Below, in pieces: positions 9,630 through 17,012 of a stretch of 64,000 nucleotides of DNA. The stretch spans positions 186,001-250,000 of the forward strand of contig CAWJPY010000013.1 in the NCBI GenBank assembly GCA_963844865.1, written 5' to 3'. Origin of the DNA: CAWJPY01 sp963844865 (GTDB lineage Bacteria > Acidobacteriota > Thermoanaerobaculia > Thermoanaerobaculales > Sulfomarinibacteraceae). The notes below the pieces were generated by a model, which saw only the letters and a program-made list of their open reading frames with translations, did no database searches and was not told the origin of the DNA. Every line of letters starts with the position of its first letter. Within the stretch, counting starts at the first letter, position 1. Both the position numbers and the translations under genes were made by a program.

Positions 9630-10213
9630 GCCTCAGGCTCATCGCCCTGGACTGCCCGGCCTGCGGCTCGGCCATGGCGGGCGCCCCCCAGGACATGCTC
9701 TACTTCTGCCCCCACTGCGGCTCCGGCGCCACTCTCGGCAAGGACGGTCTCGAGACCGTGGAGTCAACCGCCCTCCTGGCCGCGCCCGGCCGCCACCCCA
9801 CGACGTGGCGCCCGGCCTGGCTGATCACCGCCGACGTGGTGGTGGACCAGCGGATCCGCGCCGACGGCCGGCAGACCGAGGGCTCCCGCGGCGCCCGCAC
9901 CTTCGTGGTCCCGGCCTTCGACCTGCCCCTGGCCGACCTGGTGGAGCTCTCCCGGGCGCTGGCCGAGGGTGCAGCGACGGCGGCCGAGGTCCCCCACGAG
10001 GCGATCCGCGGGGGCACCCTGTCGCTGGCAGACGCCCTGACCCTGGTCCGCCACGTGGTGGTGGGGGACGAGGTGCGCAAGCCCGACATGCTGGCCTCGG
10101 TCCAGGTGGAGGTCACGGAGACCGGCCACCGCCTCGCGGCCATCCCCTTCGAGGAGCTGCCCGACGGCCGCCTGCGCTGCGCCGTCACCGGCGTCACCAT
10201 CCGGGCCCAGTGA
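9626..10213 (+). CDS. Zinc-ribbon protein, last gene of SPFH operon (hypothetical)
   Basis: 195 residues from a GTG at 9626 that overlaps the previous stop. The N-terminal zinc ribbon is CPACGSAMAGAPQDMLYFCPHC. A soluble region with no membrane helix follows, including PTTWRPAWLITADVVVDQRI and FVVPAFDLPLADLVELSRAL. It looks like a shortened relative of the two membrane zinc-ribbon proteins upstream, without their C-terminal helices. All four zinc-ribbon genes lie in one direction with no room for internal promoters, so they should be co-transcribed. Function unknown; it may be a cytosolic subunit of the same complex. Confidence 0.7.
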   Translation: MSLRLIALDCPACGSAMAGAPQDMLYFCPHCGSGATLGKDGLETVESTALLAAPGRHPTTWRPAWLITADVVVDQRIRADGRQTEGSRGARTFVVPAFDLPLADLVELSRALAEGAATAAEVPHEAIRGGTLSLADALTLVRHVVVGDEVRKPDMLASVQVEVTETGHRLAAIPFEELPDGRLRCAVTGVTIRAQ

Positions 10214-10310
10214 TCAGCCTCCGCGGCAGCGACCGTGGGCAGGGACCGTGATCGGCAATCCGCGGCGGCCCTCCGCGTCAGGGTTCAGCGCCAACAATCA
10301 GCGGCAGCGA
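10211..10310. repeat. Dispersed GATCAGCGGCAGCGA-type repeat, copy 1
   Basis: TGATCAGC, CGCGGCAGCGACC, GTGATCGGC and ATCAGCGGCAGCGATC occur within 100 bases, between the zinc-ribbon operon and the transposase remnant, and run into the start of the remnant. Related strings recur at about 16848-16920, 19280-19370 and 63298-63330. The unit looks like GATC(A/G)GCGGCAGCGA with short spacers. Closeness to a REP-associated transposase remnant suggests a REP-like family. Confidence 0.6.
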
Positions 10311-11006
10311 TCCGCGGGCCCCCTGTGGCAGAGCAGGTACAAGGCGCGGCTGGTCGAGGACTCGCGGTACCTGGAGCAGCTGGTCGCGTACATCCACCTC
10401 ATCCCGGTGGTGGCCAAGGTCGTGGACGACCCGGCTGGCTATCCCCACTGCGGGCACCTCGAGCTGATCAAGAAGACGGCGGAGCCGCTGGTTGACAGGG
10501 ACGAGACGCTGGGGATGTACGGGGACGCCCAGCAAAGCGCTCGGCGCCAGTATGTTCGAGCGCTGCAGGGTGCGCGCACAGCCGAGTGGAGAGAGGCCCT
10601 GCCGGGCAGGCTTCCGTGGTGGAAGCACGAGGCGGACCGACCCCTCGATGTGAGGGCGCCGGACGCGTGGGTGGACGAGCAAGGGGTGAGTACAGGCAGA
10701 GAGAGGGCGGAGTTGTCGGCCCGGGATTTTGTCGCGCTGGCGTGCCGTGCCCTGGAGGCAGACGTCGGAGAGCTTCAGGGAAACGGGTACGGGCGCCGGG
10801 CTTCGCGGCAGCGGATCCTCCTGGCAGCGGTGGGAGTGGAGCGCTGGCGGCAGAGTGCGCGGGAGCTGGGGAGGATCCTCGGTCGACGCGGCGACGTGAT
10901 CTCGCGGTGGGTGCGCTGGGGAGCTGCACGGAGGCAGACGTATGCGGATTTTGCGGACGCCTACGACGAACTGGATCGCGAGCTCAGCACGATGGTCGGC
11001 TCCTAG
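10248..11006 (+). pseudogene. Truncated REP-associated (IS200-like) tyrosine transposase
   Basis: The readable part starts with GPLWQSRYKARLVEDSRYLE, then LVAYIHLIPVVAKVVDDPAG, then YPHCGHLELI. This is the characteristic second half of Y1/RAYT transposases (compare the family pattern RYKA..VE...YL..LVRYIHLNPVRAG). A C-terminal DnaA-like helix-turn-helix region follows (RILLAAVGVERWRQSARELG and onward). The catalytic N-terminal half with the HUH histidines is missing; where it should be, the sequence is repeat DNA (MIGNPRRPSASGFSANNQRQ). The frame is open but the protein cannot cut DNA. It is a remnant, probably deleted at the repeat junction. Confidence 0.75.
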
Positions 11007-11010
11007 GAGG

Positions 11011-11058
11011 AAAAGTGTCAAAAGTGTCGGCCCTGGCACCTATATGGCACCTATAGGT
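11011..11058. repeat. Short direct repeats and palindrome behind the transposase remnant
   Basis: AAAAGTGTC occurs twice in a row (11011-11028), GGCACCTATA twice (11035-11044 and 11046-11055), and ACCTATAGGT (11049-11058) is a perfect palindrome. AGTGTC and GGCACC also appear in the inverted repeat near 19.5 kb. This may be the remains of the transposase's 3' end or target structure. The rest of the 308-bp gap up to 11315 shows nothing else I can support. Confidence 0.5.
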
Positions 11059-11314
11059 AGTGTCCGAGCAGGCGCTGGAGCGGCGCCAGAAAACTCTGTG
11101 GAGATCTGGAAGACTAGGGTCGGCCTCAAGCGTTGCCGAGTGCACTCGTGACGGTGCCGCGGTGCGCCCGCCGGTCTCGCAGGCGCCTTGCACATCGGCG
11201 GCGGAGATGGCAGGCTGTCACGGCAAGCCGAATCCTCCCGAGGTGAGATTCCACGGGAGGCACAACGTACGATCCAGCCGCAGCAGCGCGGTGACCAGGC
11301 CTGACGGAGGCTTC

Positions 11315-12592
11315 ATGCATGCCCCCAAGACCTTGATCGGAGCGCTCGTCCTCGCCCTTGCCGCCGCGCCCGCCGCCGCCGATTCCAGTGCCCTGGAACG
11401 CCTCCACGGCGCCGTGGAGAGCGCCTGGCGGAACGCCCCCGATCTCGAGGTCCGCCGCGCGGAGCTGACCGCGGCGGCGGCCGAGCACCGCGCCGAGGCA
11501 GCGGCCGGGTCGCCGATGGTGGAGTGGCAGCGCGAGGGCATCGGGTCGTCGTTCACCAACCGGGACAACGCCCAGACGACGCTTCGCCTCGGGGCGCCCT
11601 TCGTGCCGCCGTGGGAGTGGGGGGACGTGCGCGCGGTCAACAGGGACGCCGGCCTCTTCACCGAGGACGGCATCCGCGCCGCCCGCCACGATCTCGCCGC
11701 GCGCGTGGCGACCGATTGGCTCCAGCTCGCCGCCACGCTCGACGAGCTGGAGGTGGCGCGGGGCCGGCTGGAGCGCCTCGAGCAGGCGGTGACGCTGCAG
11801 ACCCACCGCCGTGACCTCGGCGAGGTGGCGGGCATCGAGGTGGTCCAGCTCGAGCTCGAGCGCCTGCGCGAGGCGGGCCACGTCCACCAGCTCCAAAGCG
11901 GCGTCGCCGCGGCCCGGGCCCGGCTCGTCGAGCTCGCCGGTCCCGACGCACCACTCCCCGTCGCCGGAGACCTCGTCGCGCTGGTCGGGCTGCCGTCCAC
12001 CCTGCCTCCCGCTGCCGATCTCGAGGCCCGGATCGCCGACGGCCCCCTCGCCCGTGCCGCCACGGCCCAGGCCCGGGTGATGGCGTCGCGGGCGGGCCTC
12101 CTCTCCGAGGCCGCGTGGGGCCGACCCGAAGCCGAGGCCGAGTGGGAGCGTTTCCCGGCGCTGGACGGCATCCCCGGTTACGATGCCGCAGGCGTGCGGG
12201 TGAGCTGGCCTCTCCCCCTGGGCCGCGCCGGCCGGGAGCGTGCTGCTGCCGCCAGGGCCACCGCGGCCGCGGCAACGGCCTCCGCCGCCGTCACCCTGCG
12301 CGAGCTGGAGCGTCGGGCCCGCACGGCGAGCGCCGCCGCGGACAACGCCGCCCGGGTGCTCGCGGAGGCGGAGCCGGTGATGGCGAGCCTCGGCAGTGCG
12401 GAGCGCTCGCTGGCGGAGCAGTTCCGCCTCGGCGCGGTGTCCTACCTCGTGTACATCGACGGCCTGTCGCGTCTCGACGACGTGCGCACCCAGGTGATCG
12501 GCGCTCGCCTCGACCTGCTCACGGCCCGGGTGGACCTGGCCCGGGTGCTGGGCTCGGGAAGCGCCTTCCCCCTCCCGGAGGTCTCGCCATGA
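11315..12592 (+). CDS. TolC-family outer membrane efflux protein (CzcC/CusC-like)
   Basis: 425 residues forming the outer-membrane channel of a tripartite metal pump. A signal peptide (MHAPKTLIGALVLALAAAPA) is followed by the long alanine- and arginine-rich helical repeats of the outer membrane efflux family. FRLGAVSYLVYIDGLSRLDD near the C-terminus is the usual conserved block. I chose ATG 11315 because GGAGG lies four bases upstream and the signal peptide begins there; the frame is open further upstream with no homology. The stop overlaps the adaptor start (ATGA). Its place before CusB- and CusA-like genes makes heavy-metal export the likely role. Confidence 0.88.
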   Translation: MHAPKTLIGALVLALAAAPAAADSSALERLHGAVESAWRNAPDLEVRRAELTAAAAEHRAEAAAGSPMVEWQREGIGSSFTNRDNAQTTLRLGAPFVPPWEWGDVRAVNRDAGLFTEDGIRAARHDLAARVATDWLQLAATLDELEVARGRLERLEQAVTLQTHRRDLGEVAGIEVVQLELERLREAGHVHQLQSGVAAARARLVELAGPDAPLPVAGDLVALVGLPSTLPPAADLEARIADGPLARAATAQARVMASRAGLLSEAAWGRPEAEAEWERFPALDGIPGYDAAGVRVSWPLPLGRAGRERAAAARATAAAATASAAVTLRELERRARTASAAADNAARVLAEAEPVMASLGSAERSLAEQFRLGAVSYLVYIDGLSRLDDVRTQVIGARLDLLTARVDLARVLGSGSAFPLPEVSP

Positions 12593-13707
12593 AGCACGCC
12601 CTGACCGCCCTGACGCTCATCGTCCTGCCCCTCGGAACCGCCGCCGCGCAACCAGCCACGGTGCGCCTCGACGCCGCCGAGCAGACGCGTGCGGGCGTCG
12701 CGGTGTCACCGGCCGCCGAGCGCTCCTTCGCCGACCAGGTCCGGGTGGTGGGACAGGTGGTCGGCGCCCCCGGGAGCACGGTGGCTGTGAAGTCCGTTGT
12801 CGCCGGGCGGGTGGAGGAGATCCTGGTGAGCCCCGGAGACCGGGTGCGGACGGGCGACCCGCTGATCGTCCTCCATTCCCACGCCGTGCTCACCCTCCAC
12901 GGGGAGCTCCTGCGCACCCACCGGGAGCTGCAGCTTGCACAGAATCGACTCGACGCCGGGCGCCAGCTCTACGAGCTGGAAGGCATCAGCCGGATGGAGC
13001 TGGACCGCCGCTCCCAGGAGGCGCTGGCGGCGCGGCTCGCCTACGAGCAGGCCCGGGCCGAGCTCATCGACCTCGGCTACACCGAGGAGGGTGTCGACCG
13101 CGACCTCGAGGAGCAGGAGACCGAGCCCCACCTCACCGTGCGCGCACCCGCACCGGGGGTGGTCCTCGACCTGCCGGTGCAGCAGCACGAGTGGATCGAG
13201 TCGTACGCGACGCTGACGGTGCTCGGCGACCCGGCGCAGGTGGAGCTGCAGCTCCAGCTTCCCCCGGACGAGGCCCACAGCGTGGCGGCGGGCGACGAGA
13301 TCCGCTTCGGGCTGGTGGGGCGCGACGCCGACCAGGGGCGGGCGGTGGTGGCGACGAGGGTCCCGCGCGTCGACCCCCAGACCCGCACGGTGATGGTGCG
13401 GGCGCGCATCCTCGATGCCCCGGGGAACCTCTTCCCCGGCGTGTTCGTGGAGGGCATGCTGCAGCGCGGCGCCGCCCGCACGGCGGTGTCGGTGCCCGAG
13501 GCGGCGGTGACCCGGATCGGTGAGCATGACGCGGTGTTCGTCCGCCAGGGCCCCGAGACCTTCGCGGTGCGCCAGGTCTCCCTGGGCCGGCACGGTGACG
13601 CGGCGTACGAGGTGACGGACGGGCTGTCCGTGGGCGAAGAGATCGCCACGGCCGGCGTCTTCTTCCTCAAGTCGGCCCTCCTCAAGGGCTCCGGCGGGGA
13701 GAGCTGA
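12589..13707 (+). CDS. RND efflux periplasmic adaptor (CusB/CzcB-like)
   Basis: 372 residues linking the inner-membrane pump to the outer-membrane channel. A signal peptide (MKHALTALTLIVLPLGTAAA) is followed by a split lipoyl/biotinyl-like domain (VKSVVAGRVEEILVSPGDRV, later APAPGVVLDLPVQQHEWI). Between them is a helical hairpin (LRTHRELQLAQNRLDAGRQL), followed by beta-barrel and membrane-proximal domains (FPGVFVEGMLQRG, VGEEIATAGVFFLKSALLKG). The C-terminal FFLKSALLKG block is characteristic of heavy-metal adaptors. No methionine-rich N-terminal metal site is obvious. It overlaps the TolC-like gene and is one base from the pump gene. Confidence 0.9.
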   Translation: MKHALTALTLIVLPLGTAAAQPATVRLDAAEQTRAGVAVSPAAERSFADQVRVVGQVVGAPGSTVAVKSVVAGRVEEILVSPGDRVRTGDPLIVLHSHAVLTLHGELLRTHRELQLAQNRLDAGRQLYELEGISRMELDRRSQEALAARLAYEQARAELIDLGYTEEGVDRDLEEQETEPHLTVRAPAPGVVLDLPVQQHEWIESYATLTVLGDPAQVELQLQLPPDEAHSVAAGDEIRFGLVGRDADQGRAVVATRVPRVDPQTRTVMVRARILDAPGNLFPGVFVEGMLQRGAARTAVSVPEAAVTRIGEHDAVFVRQGPETFAVRQVSLGRHGDAAYEVTDGLSVGEEIATAGVFFLKSALLKGSGGES

Positions 13708-13708
13708 C

Positions 13709-16700
13709 ATGACCCGCCTGGTGGAGCTCTCCCTGGCCCACCGCCTGGTGGTGATCCTGCTGGCGCTGCTCCTGGTGGCGGCCGGGGTCACGGCCCTGCG
13801 CCAGCTGCCCATCGACGCCTTCCCCGACGTCACCAACATCCAGGTGACGGTGATCTCCCAGGCGGCGACCCTGTCGCCCATGGAGGTGGAGCAGCTGGTC
13901 ACCTACCCCATCGAGCAGGCCTGCGCCGGCCTGCCGCACTCCACCCAGGTGCGGTCCCTCTCCAAGTTCGGGCTCTCCATGGTGACGGTGGTCTTCGCCG
14001 ACGGCACCGACATCTACTTCGCCCGCCAGATGGTGATGGAGCGCCTGTTCTCGGTGACCGGCGAGCTGCCGGATGGTGTCTCGAGCGGGCTCGGACCGAT
14101 CTCCACGGGCCTTGGCGAGGTCTACCAGTACACCCTGGAGAGCGACTCCCGCAGCCTCATGGAGCTGCGCACCCTCCAGGACTGGGTGCTGCGGCCGATC
14201 CTGCGCACCGTCCCCGGGGTCGCCGGCGTGGACTCCTTCGGGGGCGAGGTGCGCCAGTTCCACGTGGTCGCCGACCCCACGGCCCTGCGCCGGTACGGGC
14301 TCGCCCTCGAGGAGCTGGTCGCGGCCGTGGCCGCCAACAACGGGGTCGCCGGCGGCTCGTTCGTGGAGCGCGGCGGCGAGCAGTACGTGGTCCGCGGCGA
14401 CGGCTGGGTGCGCGACCTCGACGACCTCAGGAGCACGGTGATCGCCTACCGGGACGGGGTCCCGGTGCAGCTCGGCCAGGTGGCGACCGCGGAGATCGGA
14501 CCCCAGATCCGCCAGGGCGCCATCACCCGCGATGGCGAGGGCGAGAGCGTCGCCGGCATCGTCCTCATGCTGCGCGGGGGCTCCGGCCGCGACGTGGTGG
14601 AGGGGACCCGGGAGAAGCTCGAGCTGGCCCGGCGCTCGCTGCCGCAGGACGTCGAGATCGTCCCCTTCTACGACCGCTCGGAGCTGGTGCGCACGGCCCT
14701 CGGCACGGTGCGGAGCGCCCTCTTCCAGGGCGCGGTGCTGGTGGTGCTGGTCCTGCTCTTCTTCATGGGCCACCTGCGCTCGGCCCTGCTGGTGGCGATC
14801 CAGCTCCCGGTGGCGGCGCTGGCCACCTTCGTGGTCATGGACCTGGTGGGGCTGTCCGCCAACCTCATGACCCTGTCGGGTCTCGCCATCGCCATCGGCA
14901 TGCTCGGCGACGGCGCCATCGTCCTGGTGGAGAACGCCGTCCGGCTCCTGGGCGAGGCCCGATCCGGACCCGAAGACCGCTGCGCCCTGATCCGCCGCGC
15001 CGCGGTGGAGGTCGTGCGGCCCATCGTGTTCGGGGTCGCGGTGATCATCGTCGTCTTCCTGCCCATCGCCTCGCTGCAGGGCATGGAGGGCAAGATGTTC
15101 GCGCCCCTCGCCTACACCATCACCATCGCGCTGGGCTGCGCGCTGCTCCTCAACCTGACCCTCATCCCGGCCCTCGCGTCCCTCATCCTCAAGCCCACGC
15201 CGGTGTTCGGCGGCGGCCGCATCCCGCACCCCGCCGACCTGGTCCGCCGCATCTACCGGCCCCAGCTCCGCTGGGCCCTCGACCACGCCGTGATCGTCGT
15301 TGGGGTCGCGCTGGCTTTCCTGGTCGTGGCGGGGCTGGTGGCCCCGACCCTGGGCACCGAGTTCCTGCCCACCATGGACGAGGGATCGGTGGTGGTGCAG
15401 CCGTTCCAGATCCCCTCGGTGTCCCTGCCCCAGGCCCTCGACACGGTGCAGCGCATCGAGCGCGCCATCATGGAGGTCCCCGAGGTGAGCCACGTGGTCA
15501 GCCGCACGGGCCGCTCGGAGATCTCGGCCGATCCCATGGGGGTGGGCGAGAGCGACATGTACGTGCTGCTGAAGCCGCGCTCGGAGTGGACCACCGCCGA
15601 TACCAAGGCCGGCCTGGTGGCGGCCCTGCGCGACAAGCTCTCCACCGTCCCCGGCGTCGAGTTCGGCTTCACCCAGCCGATCCAGATGCGGGTGGACGAG
15701 CTCCTGTCGGGGGTCAAGTCGCAGATCGCCGTGAAGGTGTTCGGCGACGACCTCGGCGAGCTCGCCCGGCTGGGGGACGAGATGGCCGCCGTGCTCGGCG
15801 GCGTGGAGGGCGCCGCCGACGTCAAGACCGAGGCGGTGGAGGGGCTCGGCTACCTGCAGATCACCATGCAGCGGCCGCGCATGGCCCGCCTCGGCATCAG
15901 CGTCGCCCAGGTGCGGGCGCTCATCGAGACGGCCATCGGCGGCCAGGTGGCCACCACCGTGCCCGAGGGCGACCGCCGCACCGATGTCGTGGTCCGCCTC
16001 CCCCGGGCCTTCACCGCCGACGTCGACAACCTCCGCGAGCTGCCCCTGGCCACCCCCGCCGGCGAGCGGGTGCTGCTGCGCGAGGTCGCCGACGTGGACC
16101 TGGTGGAAGGCCCGGCGCAGATCTCGCGGGAGGACGGCAAGCGCCGCCTGGTGGTGGAGCTCAACGTGGTGGGGCGCGACATCGGCGGCTTCGTGGCCGA
16201 GGCGCAGCAGCGGCTCGCCGACGGTGTCCCCCTGCCCACCGGCTACTACGTCACCTGGGGCGGCCAGTTCGAGCAGCAGCAGCGGGCCATGGCCCGCCTG
16301 AGGGTCATGGTGCCGGTGGCCCTGCTGCTGATCTTCATCCTGCTGTACCTGAACTTCCGGGAGACGCGACCCGTCTTCCTCATCCTCGCCAACATCCCCC
16401 TCGCCCTGGTGGGCGGGGTGCTGGGCCTCAAGCTGTCGGGGCTGTACCTCTCGGTGTCGGCCTCCGTGGGCTTCATCGCCCTGTTCGGCATCGCCATCCT
16501 GAACGGGCTGGTGATGGTGGAGTTCTTCCGCAACCTGGAGGCCGAGGGGATGTCCCGGCGGGACGCGATCCTCCAGGGCGCCGAGCTGCGTCTGCGCCCG
16601 GTGCTCATGACCGCCGCCACGACGGCACTCGGTCTCATCCCCATGGTGTGGGCGAGTGGGGTGGGCTCCGAGGTCCAGCGTCCCCTCGCGGTGGTGGTGG

Positions 16701-16825
16701 TCTCCGGCGTGGTGACCTCCACGCTGCTCACGCTGCTGGTGCTGCCGGTCCTCTACCAGCGCTTCGGCAGCGCCCCGCAGACGACCTCGGAGTGCGCGCC
16801 CGACCCCACCGCCTCTCCGGCGTGA
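13709..16825 (+). CDS. Heavy-metal efflux RND transporter (CusA/CzcA family)
   Basis: 1038-residue proton-driven pump, normal length. It starts MTRLVELSLAHRLVVILLAL and has LPIDAFPDVTNIQVTVISQA, the HME hallmark. There are two sets of membrane helices and a large periplasmic loop (TMDEGSVVVQPFQIPSVSLP). In the fourth helix the sequence reads AIAIGMLGDGAIVLVEN. The first acidic residue of the CzcA DFG...D...E pattern is replaced by alanine, as in CusA (Cu/Ag), while the following Asp and Glu remain. That tilts the prediction toward monovalent metals, but substrate is not proven. Last gene of a three-gene efflux operon. No regulator lies next to it. Confidence 0.93.
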   Translation: MTRLVELSLAHRLVVILLALLLVAAGVTALRQLPIDAFPDVTNIQVTVISQAATLSPMEVEQLVTYPIEQACAGLPHSTQVRSLSKFGLSMVTVVFADGTDIYFARQMVMERLFSVTGELPDGVSSGLGPISTGLGEVYQYTLESDSRSLMELRTLQDWVLRPILRTVPGVAGVDSFGGEVRQFHVVADPTALRRYGLALEELVAAVAANNGVAGGSFVERGGEQYVVRGDGWVRDLDDLRSTVIAYRDGVPVQLGQVATAEIGPQIRQGAITRDGEGESVAGIVLMLRGGSGRDVVEGTREKLELARRSLPQDVEIVPFYDRSELVRTALGTVRSALFQGAVLVVLVLLFFMGHLRSALLVAIQLPVAALATFVVMDLVGLSANLMTLSGLAIAIGMLGDGAIVLVENAVRLLGEARSGPEDRCALIRRAAVEVVRPIVFGVAVIIVVFLPIASLQGMEGKMFAPLAYTITIALGCALLLNLTLIPALASLILKPTPVFGGGRIPHPADLVRRIYRPQLRWALDHAVIVVGVALAFLVVAGLVAPTLGTEFLPTMDEGSVVVQPFQIPSVSLPQALDTVQRIERAIMEVPEVSHVVSRTGRSEISADPMGVGESDMYVLLKPRSEWTTADTKAGLVAALRDKLSTVPGVEFGFTQPIQMRVDELLSGVKSQIAVKVFGDDLGELARLGDEMAAVLGGVEGAADVKTEAVEGLGYLQITMQRPRMARLGISVAQVRALIETAIGGQVATTVPEGDRRTDVVVRLPRAFTADVDNLRELPLATPAGERVLLREVADVDLVEGPAQISREDGKRRLVVELNVVGRDIGGFVAEAQQRLADGVPLPTGYYVTWGGQFEQQQRAMARLRVMVPVALLLIFILLYLNFRETRPVFLILANIPLALVGGVLGLKLSGLYLSVSASVGFIALFGIAILNGLVMVEFFRNLEAEGMSRRDAILQGAELRLRPVLMTAATTALGLIPMVWASGVGSEVQRPLAVVVVSGVVTSTLLTLLVLPVLYQRFGSAPQTTSECAPDPTASPA

Positions 16826-16847
16826 TCTCCGTCGGCCCCGGGGAGGA

Positions 16848-16920
16848 CAGCGGCAGGGGGGGTGACGGCGGCAGCGGCAGTATCAGGGGCAGCAAGCAGC
16901 GACGGTGATCAGCGACGGCG
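16848..16920. repeat. Dispersed GATCAGCGGCAGCGA-type repeat, copy 2
   Basis: GGCGGCAGCGGCAGTATCAGG, taken in its parts, with GCAAGCAGCGACG and GTGATCAGCGACGGC follow the pump gene. They share the ATCAG, GGCAGC and CAGCGAC elements with the other copies. The copy sits between the convergent ends of the RND pump gene and recD2. Confidence 0.5.
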
Positions 16921-17012
16921 CCCCGGGGCTGTCCGCGAGCTCGGGCGGCGGAGGTCGTGTGTAGGGGTGCGTGGCAGGAGACGATGATGCGGGCTGGTGG
17001 TCCGGACGCCCT

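Noticed and set aside
10248..11006. An active IS200-family insertion sequence
   Set aside because: The catalytic N-terminal half is missing and no matching element ends were found around it.
13682..15493. 603-codon minus-strand frame opposite the RND pump
   Set aside because: Asp/His/Gln-rich low-complexity translation typical of antisense to GC-rich membrane protein genes.
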